DNA from: Mycobacterium sp. 852002-50816_SCH5313054-b | Lineage (GTDB): Bacteria > Actinomycetota > Actinomycetes > Mycobacteriales > Mycobacteriaceae | DNA: 64,000 nucleotides | Assembly (NCBI RefSeq): GCF_001667185.1 | Contig: NZ_LZIC01000047.1 | Coordinates: 1-64,000, forward strand | Direction of reading: 5' to 3' | Shown: one piece after another, positions 18,156 through 26,952 of the stretch | Layout: each line of letters begins with the position of its first letter | Position numbering within the stretch: the first letter of the stretch is position 1 | Translations under genes and position numbers: made by a program | Notes under the pieces: model-generated | The model's input: the letters and a program-made list of their open reading frames with translations, nothing else | Databases searched by the model: none | What the model was told of the DNA's origin: nothing

Positions 18156-19868
18156 ATGTCGTTCGTGTTTGCGGCGCCAGAAATGGTTTCGGGGGCGGCG
18201 TCGGATTTGGCGAATATCGGTTCCACAATTAGCACGGCCAGCGCGGCCGCGGCGGCGCCGACTGCGGGAATGGTGGCGTCGGCCGCGGACGAGGTGTCGG
18301 CGAGCGTCGCGGCCTTCTTTTCCGCGCACGCCGCGGAGTACCAGGCGATCAGCGCGCAGGCGGAGGCCTTTCACGCGCAGTTCGTGCAGGCAGTGGCGTC
18401 GGGCGCGATGTCGTACGCCGCCACCGAGGCCGCGAACGCCTCACCGTTGCAGGGCCTGGAGCAGCAGCTGCTCGGCCTGGTGAACACGCCCACCGAGCTA
18501 CTCCTGGGCCGTCCGCTGATCGGCAACGGCGTCAACGGGGCACCGGGTAGCGGGGCGCCGGGCGGCGCCGGCGGAATCCTGATCGGCAACGGCGGCGCCG
18601 GCGGGTCCGGCGGGCTGGGACAGCCCGGCGGTAAGGGAGGCGGCGCGGGACTCTTCGGCATCGGCGGGGCGGGCGGTGCGGGCGGCGGCGCAGCGACCGC
18701 CACGAGCAACGGTGCGGCCGGCGGTGCCGGCGGCAGGGGCGGCCTGCTATGGGGGGCCGGCGGCATCGGCGGGATCGGCGGTCTCGGCGGCGCAACGAGC
18801 GGATCCGGCGGCATCGGCGGTGCCGGAGGTGGCGGCGGCGTGTTCGGCGTCGGCGGAGCCGGCGGGAACGGCGGGATCGGCCTCCTCGGCGGAACCGGCG
18901 GAACCGGCGGAGCCGGCGGATTGTTCGCCGCCGGCGGCGCCGGGGGCACCGGTGGATTCGCCAGTGGCACCGGTGGCGTCGGCGGGACCGGCGGGACCGG
19001 CGGGGCGAGCGGGCTGCTGGGCTTCGGCGGCGGCGCCGGCGGCAGCGGTGGGGACGGCATCAACAATGCGAACGGCGGGACCGGCGGCACGGGCGGCGGC
19101 GGTGGGTTGTTCGCCGCCGGCGGCGCCGGCGGCGTCGGCGGCGTCGGCGTTTCCGCCGCCGGCGGGGACGGCGGGGTCGGCGGCAACGGCGGCCTACTCC
19201 TCGGCGCCGGCGGCTCCGGCGGGACGGGCGGCTACGGCGGCAATGGAGCCGGTGGGGCGGGCGGGGCCGGCGGCAGCTCCGGCCTGTTCGCTGGCTCCGG
19301 CGGCTCCGGCGGCACCGGTGGGAACGCCCTCAAACACGTCGCCGGTGCCGGCGGTCACGGCGGCGGCGGCGGGCTGTTGGGGGCCGGCGGCTCGGGCGGC
19401 AGCGGCGGGGTCGGCATCGATGTCGGCGGCATCGGCGGGGCCGGCGGAGCCGGTGGCAACGGCGGCTCACTGGTCGGCGACGGCGGCTCCGGCGGGACCG
19501 GCGGCAGCGGCTTGACCGGGGTCGGATCCGGCGGGGCCGGCGGTAACGCCGGGCTGCTCGCCGGCTCCGGCGGGACCGGCGGGAACGGCGCGATCGGGCT
19601 CAGCGGCGACGGCGGCGCCGGCGGCGCCGGGGGTAACGCCGGGCTCGTCGGCAACGGCGGCGGCGGCGGCACGGGCGGCTACAGCCTGGTTCCGACCGGC
19701 GCCGGTGGGGCCGGCGGGGCGGGCGGCAACGCCGTGCTCGTCGGCGACGGCGGCAACGGCGGAAACGGCGGAGTCGGCGGGGCGACGGGCCTCGGCGGCA
19801 CCGGCGGTGCGGGCGGTACGGGCGGGCTGCTCGGCCTCCCCGGCACGAACGGGATATCGGGCCCGTAA
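18156..19868 (+). CDS. PE_PGRS family protein (PE_PGRS24-like position)
   Basis: 570 residues. Residues 1-95 form a PE domain: [11 protein letters not shown] start, alternating Ala-rich helices, and the YQAIS segment that fits the YxxxD/E-type ESX secretion signal region. A linker with [15 protein letters not shown] follows, then about 430 residues of Gly-Gly-Ala/Gly-Gly-X repeats (PGRS). Such proteins leave through ESX-5 and sit on the cell surface or calcium-bind in some cases; the role of this one is unknown. It holds the place of PE_PGRS24 (Rv1325c), but PGRS regions are too variable to prove orthology. Confidence 0.93.
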   Translation: MSFVFAAPEMVSGAASDLANIGSTISTASAAAAAPTAGMVASAADEVSASVAAFFSAHAAEYQAISAQAEAFHAQFVQAVASGAMSYAATEAANASPLQGLEQQLLGLVNTPTELLLGRPLIGNGVNGAPGSGAPGGAGGILIGNGGAGGSGGLGQPGGKGGGAGLFGIGGAGGAGGGAATATSNGAAGGAGGRGGLLWGAGGIGGIGGLGGATSGSGGIGGAGGGGGVFGVGGAGGNGGIGLLGGTGGTGGAGGLFAAGGAGGTGGFASGTGGVGGTGGTGGASGLLGFGGGAGGSGGDGINNANGGTGGTGGGGGLFAAGGAGGVGGVGVSAAGGDGGVGGNGGLLLGAGGSGGTGGYGGNGAGGAGGAGGSSGLFAGSGGSGGTGGNALKHVAGAGGHGGGGGLLGAGGSGGSGGVGIDVGGIGGAGGAGGNGGSLVGDGGSGGTGGSGLTGVGSGGAGGNAGLLAGSGGTGGNGAIGLSGDGGAGGAGGNAGLVGNGGGGGTGGYSLVPTGAGGAGGAGGNAVLVGDGGNGGNGGVGGATGLGGTGGAGGTGGLLGLPGTNGISGP

Positions 19869-19876
19869 GGGCGAAC

Positions 19877-20788
19877 TCAGTACAGCGCGTTGGCGAGGTT
19901 GCGCCGACCGGCGATGACCTCGGGGTCGGCGGGATCGAAGAGCTCGAACAGCTCGATCAGTCGGGTGCGCACCCGGGTGCGCTCGTCGCCGGATGTGCTG
20001 CGCACCAAGTCGATCAGGCGCTCGAACGCCGCGGTGACGTCCTGGTTGAGGATTTGCACGTCGGCGGCGGCCAACGCGGCGTCGATGTCGCCCGGCGCGG
20101 CGTCGGCGGCCGCGACCGCGTCCGGGCGTTGCGCCGTTGCGCGCGTGAGGAAGTCGATCTGCCGGATCGCACCCTTGGCTTCGAGGCTGGCCGGGTCGGC
20201 GTCCAGGATCGCCTGATACGCCGCTTTGGCCGCGTCGAAATCGCCGTCCTCGAGCTGTTGGCGCGCCTGAGCCAGCTGCGGATCAATTTCCGTTTCTCCG
20301 GAACCGCTTGGGCCCCTGAGCTTTCCGGCCGTCGCGGACAACAGCGAGTCCACCCACCGGCGCAACTGGTCGGGAGGCTGGACCCCCTGGAAGCTGGACA
20401 GCGGCTGACCGGCGGCCAATGCCACGACGGTCGGCACCGCGTCGACGCCGAATATCTGGGCCACCCTTGGCGTCACGTCGACGTTGACCGTCGCCAGCGC
20501 CCACGTGCCGTCGTCCTGGACGGCCATGTCGGACAGCGCCTCGAGGAGCTGGACGCACGCGTCGCTGCGCGGCGACCACAACAACACCACGACCGGGACC
20601 TCGTCGGACCGGACGATCACTTGTTCTTCGAAGTTGGCCTCGTTGACCTCCGTGCCGCCCGGCGTGGCGGGCGCCGCCGGGCCCGCGGGTCCGGCGGGGG
20701 AAGCGTTCTGCTGGGCTCGCTGCTTGAGCCCTGAGAGGTCGACCGCACCGGCCAGTGCGGGCCCGATCGAGGGTCGCGGACGCGTCAC
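19877..20788 (-). CDS. Thioredoxin-like/TPR protein (Rv1324-like, CnoX/YbbN type)
   Basis: 303 residues. A thioredoxin fold (about 55-165) contains VVVLLWSPRSDACVQ where thioredoxins have WCGPC, so the CxxC pair is lost and only one Cys remains. The cis-proline strand VPTVVALAAGQP is kept. A helical tetratricopeptide-like half follows (QLEDGDFDAAKAAYQAIL). E. coli YbbN/CnoX with this layout is a chaperone holdase rather than a reductase. GTG is chosen by match to Rv1324 (TRPRPSIGPALAGAVDLSG). It converges on PE_PGRS. Confidence 0.92.
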   Translation of the reverse strand: MTRPRPSIGPALAGAVDLSGLKQRAQQNASPAGPAGPAAPATPGGTEVNEANFEEQVIVRSDEVPVVVLLWSPRSDACVQLLEALSDMAVQDDGTWALATVNVDVTPRVAQIFGVDAVPTVVALAAGQPLSSFQGVQPPDQLRRWVDSLLSATAGKLRGPSGSGETEIDPQLAQARQQLEDGDFDAAKAAYQAILDADPASLEAKGAIRQIDFLTRATAQRPDAVAAADAAPGDIDAALAAADVQILNQDVTAAFERLIDLVRSTSGDERTRVRTRLIELFELFDPADPEVIAGRRNLANALY

Positions 20789-20920
20789 GCCGTCAAGTTT
20801 GTCATGCGCTTCGGACACCGAGTCACCCGGTCGCGGCGACGCCCTAACGGGCCTGATCGGCCGTTATGACCAAGATCACAAATTTTTGCCACAGCTAACT
20901 CCAGCAACGCCGGCGGGCGC

Positions 20921-22102
20921 CTAACCCGCTCGCAGGATCAGCGCGTCACCCTGGCCTCCGGCTCCGCACAGGGCCGCGACGCCGTAGCCGGAGCCCCGCC
21001 GCGCCAGCTCCAGGGCCACGTGCAAAGTGATCCTGGCGCCCGACATGCCGATCGGGTGACCGACCGCGATCGCGCCGCCGTTGACGTTGACGATCCCGGG
21101 ATCGATGCCCAGTTCGCGGGTCGAGGCCAGGGCCACCGCGGCAAACGCCTCGTTGATCTCGACCACGTCGAGCTGGTCAACGGAGATGCCCTCGCGGCCG
21201 AGCGCCTTCTTGATCGCGTTGGCCGGCTGGGACTGCAGCGTCGAATCCGGTCCGGCCACAACGCCATGCGCGCCGATCTCGACGAGCCAGGAAAGCCCGA
21301 GCTCCTGCGCTTTCGCCTTGTTCATCACCACGACCGCGGCCGCGCCGTCGGAAATCTGCGACGCCGAACCGGCCGTGATGGTGCCGTCGCGGCGAAACGC
21401 CGGCTTGAGGCCCGCCAGGGACTCCGCGGTGGTGTTGGCGCGGATCCCCTCGTCCTCGGCGAACTGCAACGGATCACCCTTGCGCTGCGGGATGTTGACC
21501 GGCACCACTTCGTCGGTGAAGACGCCGTCCTTCCACGCCGCGGCCGCCTTCTGGTGGGACCGCGCAGCGAACTCGTCCTGCTCCTGCCGGGTGAACTTGT
21601 CGACGTCGTTGCGCTGCTCGGTGAGCGCGCCCATCGGCTGGTCGGTGAACACGTCGTGCAGGCCGTCGTAGGCCATGTGGTCCAACACCGTGACGTCGCC
21701 GTACTTGTAGCCCGCCCGGCTGTCCATCAGGAGGTGCGGCGCCTTCGTCATCGACTCCTGGCCGCCGGCCACCACCACGTCGAACTCCCCGGCGCGAATG
21801 AGCTGGTCAGCCAGGGCGATGGAATCGATGCCAGAGAGGCACATCTTGTTGATGGTCAGCGCCGCAACGTCCCATCCGATGCCCGCCGCGACCGCCGCCT
21901 GGCGTGCCGGCATCTGGCCGGCCCCGGCCGTCAGCACCTGGCCCATGATCACGTACTCGACCGCCGACGCCGGCACCTTCGCCTTCTCGAGCGCCCCGGC
22001 GATCGCGATCGCGCCCAAATCGCTGGCCGATAAATCCTTCAGCGAACCCATCAGCTTCCCGATGGGCGTCCGCGCCCCAGCAACTATCACCGACGTCGTC
22101 AT
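20921..22102 (-). CDS. fadA4: Acetyl-CoA acetyltransferase (thiolase) FadA4
   Basis: 393 residues, orthologous to Rv1323. The catalytic cysteine is in [10 protein letters not shown], the [10 protein letters not shown] histidine loop is present, and [13 protein letters not shown] at the C-terminus holds the second cysteine. It condenses or cleaves acetoacetyl-CoA. The ATG has AGGAGG about 5 nt upstream. Divergent from methylmalonyl-CoA epimerase, with 81 nt between starts. Confidence 0.96.
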   Translation of the reverse strand: MTTSVIVAGARTPIGKLMGSLKDLSASDLGAIAIAGALEKAKVPASAVEYVIMGQVLTAGAGQMPARQAAVAAGIGWDVAALTINKMCLSGIDSIALADQLIRAGEFDVVVAGGQESMTKAPHLLMDSRAGYKYGDVTVLDHMAYDGLHDVFTDQPMGALTEQRNDVDKFTRQEQDEFAARSHQKAAAAWKDGVFTDEVVPVNIPQRKGDPLQFAEDEGIRANTTAESLAGLKPAFRRDGTITAGSASQISDGAAAVVVMNKAKAQELGLSWLVEIGAHGVVAGPDSTLQSQPANAIKKALGREGISVDQLDVVEINEAFAAVALASTRELGIDPGIVNVNGGAIAVGHPIGMSGARITLHVALELARRGSGYGVAALCGAGGQGDALILRAG

Positions 22103-22171
22103 GAGTACCTCCTGAGCGTGCCCGGACGGCCGTTTCGGCATCCTGGAGAAGCGCAATCTTTGCTGTCAGGT

Positions 22172-22177
22172 TACCGT
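22172..22177 (+). promoter_or_regulatory. -10 box for leaderless methylmalonyl-CoA epimerase gene
   Basis: TACCGT lies exactly 6 nt before the ATG at 22184, the same layout as at pncB. Confidence 0.55.
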
Positions 22178-22183
22178 TACGTG

Positions 22184-22639
22184 ATGACGACCGATCAAGT
22201 TGACGCCCGTCACCTCCTGGCCACCTCCTTGGTGACCGGCCTGGATCACGTCGGCATTGCGGTCGCCGACCTGGACGCCGCAATCACCTGGTACCACGAC
22301 CACCTCGGCATGATCCTGGTGCACGAGGAAGTCAACGACGACCAGGGCATACGCGAGGCGATGCTGGCCGTCCCCGGGACCACCGCCCAGCTCCAGCTGA
22401 TGGCCCCGCTCGACGACTCCTCGACGATCGCGAAGTTCATGGAAAAGCGCGGCCCGGGCATCCAACAGATGGCCGTTCGGGTCAGCGATCTGGACACCAT
22501 CTGCGAGCAGCTGCGCGAGCAGGGCGTGCGACTCGTCTACGAGGCACCCCGTCGCGGCACAGCAAACTCGCGGATCAACTTCATCCACCCCAAGGACGCC
22601 GGCGGGGTCCTGATCGAGTTGGTCGAGCCGGCCTCCTAA
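22184..22639 (+). CDS. mce: Methylmalonyl-CoA epimerase
   Basis: 151 residues, orthologous to Rv1322A. The vicinal-oxygen-chelate fold shows GLDHVGIAVADLDAA with the first metal His and GIQQMAVRV with a second. NFIHPKDAGGVLIELVEP carries the last His and Glu ligands. It interconverts (S)- and (R)-methylmalonyl-CoA in propionate metabolism. The start is set by the -10 box and by the length of relatives. It converges on the next gene. Confidence 0.93.
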   Translation: MTTDQVDARHLLATSLVTGLDHVGIAVADLDAAITWYHDHLGMILVHEEVNDDQGIREAMLAVPGTTAQLQLMAPLDDSSTIAKFMEKRGPGIQQMAVRVSDLDTICEQLREQGVRLVYEAPRRGTANSRINFIHPKDAGGVLIELVEPAS

Positions 22640-22649
22640 AGCCGGGCAG

Positions 22650-22943
22650 TCACGACCACTTTCGGGTAGGACCGCGAGTCGCGCGGTTGGCCCAGCACGG
22701 CGTGTGCCAATGCCGCCGGTCGTCGGTTCCCTGCGGCCCTTCGGCGGGCCACACCACCAGATGCGCAGTGCCGGAGGCGATTTCGTGATCGCAACCGGGG
22801 CAACGATAGGTCTTGACCGCGCGGGCCGCGGCGACGGGGCGCACCGTGTACTCGTAGCCGTCGGGCCCCGTCTCCACCCGGTGCGGAGCCGGCGGGATCG
22901 ACACCGGGCGCTGCCGGCGGGGCGGTGTGCGGCGCCGAGGCAT
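22650..22943 (-). CDS. Small conserved protein with a Cys/His metal-binding pattern (Rv1322-like)
   Basis: 97 residues, very basic at the N-terminus (PRRRTPPRRQRP). CPGCDHEI and HWHTPCW supply three cysteines and several histidines, as in a small zinc-ribbon or HNH-like fold. The gene is conserved beside nucS in mycobacteria. No function is established; nucleic-acid binding is an inference from the basic start and zinc-like pattern. The ATG is 23 nt downstream of the nucS stop. Confidence 0.85.
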   Translation of the reverse strand: MPRRRTPPRRQRPVSIPPAPHRVETGPDGYEYTVRPVAAARAVKTYRCPGCDHEIASGTAHLVVWPAEGPQGTDDRRHWHTPCWANRATRGPTRKWS

Positions 22944-22966
22944 GCCCGACAGTCTAGTTGGGCGCC

Positions 22967-23638
22967 TCAGAACAACCGGTACTCGTCACTGTCCATGCCG
23001 CGCATCGTGTCGTAATCCAGTGTGATGCAACGGATCCCACGGTCGACGGCCAAGGTGCGCGCCTGCGGTTTGATTTGCTGAGCGGCGAAGATCCCCTTGA
23101 CCGGCGCCAGAACGGTGTCGCGGTTGAGCAACTCGAGATAGCGGGTGAGCTGCTCCACCCCGTCGATCTCGCCGCGGCGCTTGATTTCGACCGCGACCGA
23201 GCCACCGCGCTCGTCGCGGCAGAGCAGATCCACGGGACCGATCGCGGTCATGTACTCGCGGCGGACCAAGGTATATCCCTCGCCCAGCAGCTGGACGTGC
23301 TCGGCAAGCAAAGCCTGAAGGTGGGCCTCGACGCCGTCCTTCACCAAACCGGGGTCGACGCCCAGATCGTGGCTGGAGTCGTGCTCGATCTCCTCGACGG
23401 TGATGCGCAGCTGCTCGCCCGCCTTGTTCTCCACCACCCACAGCGGCACGTCACCACCGGGCTCTTCGGTCAACCAGCACGGCGGGCTCATCCAGTTCAA
23501 CGGCTTGTAGGCGCGGTCGTCGGCGTGCACGCTGACTGACCCGTCGGCCTTGAAGAGCAGCAACCTGCGCGCCGACGGTAGGTGGGCGGTGAGACGGCCG
23601 ACGTAGTCGACCGTGCATTGGGCGATGACGAGGCGCAC
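22967..23638 (-). CDS. nucS: Mismatch-specific endonuclease NucS (EndoMS)
   Basis: 223 residues, orthologous to Rv1321. NucS provides non-canonical mismatch repair in actinobacteria lacking MutS/MutL by cutting both strands at mismatches. The nuclease core shows VDLL (Asp137) and VEIK (Glu151, Lys153). The C-terminus EYRLF fits the tail used to contact the sliding clamp. GTG start with TAAGGT 7 nt upstream suggests a leaderless mRNA. Confidence 0.96.
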   Translation of the reverse strand: MRLVIAQCTVDYVGRLTAHLPSARRLLLFKADGSVSVHADDRAYKPLNWMSPPCWLTEEPGGDVPLWVVENKAGEQLRITVEEIEHDSSHDLGVDPGLVKDGVEAHLQALLAEHVQLLGEGYTLVRREYMTAIGPVDLLCRDERGGSVAVEIKRRGEIDGVEQLTRYLELLNRDTVLAPVKGIFAAQQIKPQARTLAVDRGIRCITLDYDTMRGMDSDEYRLF

Positions 23639-23645
23639 CCGACTC

Positions 23646-23651
23646 ACCTTA
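23646..23651 (-). promoter_or_regulatory. -10 box for nucS
   Basis: TAAGGT on the minus strand, 7 nt before the nucS GTG; no Shine-Dalgarno is visible. Confidence 0.55.
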
Positions 23652-23683
23652 GAGCGAGCCCCACAAATTAGGCTGGCGCCACG

Positions 23684-25309
23684 ATGTTCGCCAACCAGAG
23701 GATGGCGCGACGTATCGGCCGGGTGCTCGAGAGGGTGACCCGGCAGAGCGGCCGTCTGCCCGAAACCCCTGCGTACGGATCCTTGCTCCTCGGGCGGGTG
23801 TCGGAAAGCCAGCGACGTCGCCGCGTCCGCATCCAGATCATCATGACCGTGCTGGTTCTCGGCGCGAACCTCATCGGCATCGCCGTGGTACTGCTGATCG
23901 TGGCGGTCGCGGTTCCCGAACCGAGCGTGTTCGACGACGCACCGGCGTGGCTCACGTTCGGGATCGTGCCGGCCTACATCGCCCTGGCTTTGGCGGTGGG
24001 CACCTATTCGATCACGCGCCGGACCGTCCTTGCGTTGCGCTGGGCGATCGACGAGCGCACCCCCACCAGCGACGACGAGCGCAACACCTTTCTGGCCCCG
24101 TGGCGTATCGCCGCGTACGACCTCATCCTCTGGGGCATCGGGACGGTCGTGCTGACGACGCTCTACGGCCTCATCAACACGATGTTCATCCCGCGGTTCT
24201 TCGTCGCGGTGGGCTTCTGTGGGATTCTGGTCGCCACCGGCAGCTATCTCCTCGCCGAGTTCGCGCTGCGACCGGTGGCCGCTCAGGCACTCGAGGCGGG
24301 GCCCCCGCCGCGGCGGTTGTCGGCGGGCATCATGGGCCGGACCATGGTCGTCTGGTTCCTGGGCTCGGGCGTGCCCGTCATCGGCATCGGCCTGCTGGCC
24401 ATGTTCGAGATCTTGTTGCGAAATCTGACCCAAACCCAGTTCGCCGTCGGCGTGCTCATCGTGTCGTTCGCCACGCTGATCTTCGGTTGCGTCTTGATGT
24501 GGATTTTGGCCTGGCTGACGGCGACACCGGTGCGGGTGGTGCGGGCGGCGCTGCGCCGCGTCGAGCAGGGCAATCTGCGCGGCGACCTGGTGGTGTTCGA
24601 CGGCACCGAGCTCGGCGAGCTGCAGCGTGGTTTCAACGCGATGGTCTCCGGTCTGCGCGAGCGCGAACGCGTGCGTGATCTTTTCGGCCGGCACGTCGGT
24701 CGCGAGGTCGCGCTGGCCGCCGAGCGCGAGCGACCGAAGCTGGGCGGCGAAGAACGCCACGTCGCGGTCGTCTTCATCGATATCGTCGGCTCCACTCAGT
24801 TGGTGACCACTCAACCCCCGACTCATGTCGTCGAAGTGCTCAACCGGTTTTTCGCGATCGTCGTCGAGGAAGTGGACCGCCATTGCGGCCTGGTCAACAA
24901 GTTCGAGGGCGACGCGTCGCTGGCCATCTTCGGGGCTCCCAACCACCTGGACTCGCCCGAAGACGAGGCGCTGGCCGCGGCGCGCCGCATTGCCGAACGG
25001 CTGGCCGACGAGATGTGTGAGCTCGACGCCGGCATCGGCGTGGCGGCCGGCCAGGTCGTCGCCGGCAACGTGGGCGCCAAGGAACGGTTCGAATACACCG
25101 TCATAGGCGAGCCGGTCAACGAGGCCGCGCGACTGTGCGAACTGGCCAAGTCACGTCCGGGCAAATTGCTTGCGACCGCCGGCGCGCTGGAGCGCGCCAG
25201 CGAAGAAGAGTGTGCCCATTGGTCTTTGGGCGACACGGTGACCCTTCGCGGGTACGAGCGCCCCACCCGGCTGGCCTACCCGGTTGAGACCGCCCGGTCC
25301 GATCACTAA
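23684..25309 (+). CDS. Membrane class III adenylate cyclase with HAMP domain (Rv1318c-like)
   Basis: 541 residues, the length recalled for Rv1318c. About six membrane segments (residues 45-280) lead into a HAMP domain (around 280-335, ending [14 protein letters not shown]). The C-terminal cyclase domain follows, with [12 protein letters not shown] and [13 protein letters not shown] giving the two metal-binding aspartates, and [12 protein letters not shown]. It converts ATP to cAMP. M. tuberculosis has three tandem paralogues here (Rv1318c-Rv1320c); this genome has one. It is divergent from nucS, with 45 nt between starts. Confidence 0.94.
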   Translation: MFANQRMARRIGRVLERVTRQSGRLPETPAYGSLLLGRVSESQRRRRVRIQIIMTVLVLGANLIGIAVVLLIVAVAVPEPSVFDDAPAWLTFGIVPAYIALALAVGTYSITRRTVLALRWAIDERTPTSDDERNTFLAPWRIAAYDLILWGIGTVVLTTLYGLINTMFIPRFFVAVGFCGILVATGSYLLAEFALRPVAAQALEAGPPPRRLSAGIMGRTMVVWFLGSGVPVIGIGLLAMFEILLRNLTQTQFAVGVLIVSFATLIFGCVLMWILAWLTATPVRVVRAALRRVEQGNLRGDLVVFDGTELGELQRGFNAMVSGLRERERVRDLFGRHVGREVALAAERERPKLGGEERHVAVVFIDIVGSTQLVTTQPPTHVVEVLNRFFAIVVEEVDRHCGLVNKFEGDASLAIFGAPNHLDSPEDEALAAARRIAERLADEMCELDAGIGVAAGQVVAGNVGAKERFEYTVIGEPVNEAARLCELAKSRPGKLLATAGALERASEEECAHWSLGDTVTLRGYERPTRLAYPVETARSDH

Positions 25310-25317
25310 TCCGCGCT

Positions 25318-25352
25318 GACAACGCTCGTGGTCAACGCCGATGAGCGTTGTC
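25318..25352. repeat. Perfect 10-bp inverted repeat behind the cyclase gene
   Basis: GACAACGCTC (25318-25327) and its exact reverse complement (25343-25352) are separated by 15 nt. It begins 9 nt after the cyclase stop. It is a likely terminator stem lacking a good T run, or an operator for the transporter gene at 25460. Confidence 0.5.
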
Positions 25353-25459
25353 GATAGAAATCCCTTATCGGACAATAGAAGACGTGCCTTGACCGCACGG
25401 TTGCACCCCGCAAATAGTGGCGACGGGACGGAGCTCCGCCCGCGGCAGAAGGGTGCATC

Positions 25460-26851
25460 GTGACAAGCGTTGGCTTGCTGGACCGTTCGAGAATCGTTGC
25501 TAGGCCCGGATGGAGCCGCTGGCTGGTTGCGCCGGCCGCGCTGTCCATCCACCTCGCCATTGGATCGGCCTACGCCTGGAGCGTCTTCAAGATCCCGCTG
25601 GAGAAGTCGCTGCACGTCTCCGGAACCGCGAGCGCGATGCCGTTCACCGTCGCCATTGTGGCACTGGGCCTTTCGGCCGCGGCGTTCGGCACGCGGGTCG
25701 ACCACTACGGGCCGCGCGGGGCCATGGTCGTTGCCACCGTGTGCTTTTGCAGCGGGCTGCTGATCGCGGGATTCGGCGTTTCCGTCCGCCAGTACTGGCT
25801 CGTCGTGGTGGGCTACGGGGTCGTCGGAGGGGTCGGCCTCGGCATCGGCTACATCTCGCCGGTGTCCACTTTGATCAAGTGGTTTCCCGACCGCCCCGGG
25901 ATGGCGACCGGCCTGGCGATCATGGGCTTTGGCGGCGGCGCCCTGATCGCGTCGCCGTGGACCAACAGCCTGCTCGACGCGTTCGGCCGCACCGGCACCG
26001 CCGGGGTCGCGCGGACCTTCCTGGTAATGGGCTGCAGCTATGCCGTGTTCATGTCGATGGGGTGCCTGCTCATCCGGGTGCCGGCGCCGGGCTGGGCGCC
26101 GGCGGGCTGGGAACCCAAGCCGCACAAGGCCGGATCGCTGGTCAGTACGGCCTGTGTGTCGGCGGCCAACGCGATCAAGACGCCCCAGTTCTGGCTGCTG
26201 TGGGTCGTGCTCTGCTTCAACGTGACCGCCGGGATCGGCATCCTGGAGAAGGCCTCACCGATCTACCAGGACTTCTTCCCGCGGGCGCCCCGCGCGGCCG
26301 TGCTGGCTTCGGCGGCCGCCGGGTTCGTCGCCCTGCTGTCGCTGGCCAACATGCTCGGCCGGATCGGCTGGTCGTCGCTGTCGGATGCGCTGGGCCGCAA
26401 GAACATGTACCGGCTCTACCTCGGCGGCGGGGCACTCCTCTATCTCACGCTGGTGTTCACGACCAACACCAACAAGGTCGCGTTCCTGCTGTGCACCGTG
26501 CTGATCCTTTCGTTCTACGGTGCGGGCTTCTCGACGGTTCCCGCTTATCTGCGGGACCTGTTCGGCACCTACGAGGTTGGCGCCATCCACGGCAGGCTGC
26601 TGACGGCCTGGTCGGTCGCGGGTGTGCTGGGCCCGCTGATCGTCAACGCCATCGCCGACTCCCAGAAGACGGCCGGGAAGCACGGACCCGACCTTTACCT
26701 CGTGTCGTTCGAGGTGATGATCGCGCTGCTGGCCGTCGGCCTGATCTGCAACGAGCTGATCCGGCCCGTGGCCGCCAGATTCCATGAGCACGACGGCGCC
26801 GCATTGGCGCCCGAAGCGGTCCCCCAGCTGCAACCGGAGAGGCAACCATGA
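25460..26851 (+). CDS. MFS transporter, OFA (oxalate/formate antiporter-like) family
   Basis: 463 residues with twelve predicted membrane segments. The family marks are the N-terminal SIHLAIGSAYAWSVFKIPLE and GVVGGVGLGIGYISPVST, then IKWFPDRPGMATGLAIMGFG. OFA members exchange small carboxylates such as oxalate, formate, lactate or pyruvate; the substrate cannot be read here. GTG start with AGAAGGG about 6 nt upstream. Its stop overlaps the ATG of a 34-codon membrane peptide gene. It is not present at this position in M. tuberculosis. Confidence 0.92.
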   Translation: MTSVGLLDRSRIVARPGWSRWLVAPAALSIHLAIGSAYAWSVFKIPLEKSLHVSGTASAMPFTVAIVALGLSAAAFGTRVDHYGPRGAMVVATVCFCSGLLIAGFGVSVRQYWLVVVGYGVVGGVGLGIGYISPVSTLIKWFPDRPGMATGLAIMGFGGGALIASPWTNSLLDAFGRTGTAGVARTFLVMGCSYAVFMSMGCLLIRVPAPGWAPAGWEPKPHKAGSLVSTACVSAANAIKTPQFWLLWVVLCFNVTAGIGILEKASPIYQDFFPRAPRAAVLASAAAGFVALLSLANMLGRIGWSSLSDALGRKNMYRLYLGGGALLYLTLVFTTNTNKVAFLLCTVLILSFYGAGFSTVPAYLRDLFGTYEVGAIHGRLLTAWSVAGVLGPLIVNAIADSQKTAGKHGPDLYLVSFEVMIALLAVGLICNELIRPVAARFHEHDGAALAPEAVPQLQPERQP

Positions 26852-26952
26852 CGAAGCCGAGCATCACACTGGCGTGGCTCTGGGTGGCCCTGCCCTTCGC
26901 TTATGGCGTCTGGCAACTCTTTTCGAAGATCACCCAGTTGTTCGGCGCCTGA
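26848..26952 (+). CDS. 34-residue single-pass membrane peptide coupled to the OFA transporter
   Basis: ATG overlaps the transporter stop (ATGA). The product is TKPSITLAWLWVALPFAYG followed by VWQLFSKITQLFGA: one membrane helix with a short amphipathic end. It resembles the tiny 'MFS transporter small subunit' proteins that I recall being annotated next to OFA-type carriers, so a role as transporter accessory is likely but inferred. Its last 52 nt lie antisense to the end of the next MFS gene. Confidence 0.7.
   Translation: MTKPSITLAWLWVALPFAYGVWQLFSKITQLFGA

Noticed and set aside
18371-19186. Proline-rich 271-codon frame antisense to PE_PGRS
   Set aside because: It is the complement of Gly-Gly-Ala codons (GGC repeats read as GCC/CCG), not a gene.
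18600-19860. Dense short repeats resembling a CRISPR array
   Set aside because: They are in-frame glycine-rich codons of the PGRS domain; no unit of constant repeat and unique spacer length.
23639-24946. Long in-frame 5' extension of nucS antisense to the cyclase
   Set aside because: Translated sequence is His/Asp/Arg-rich without similarity; the nucS start is fixed by homology and a -10 box.
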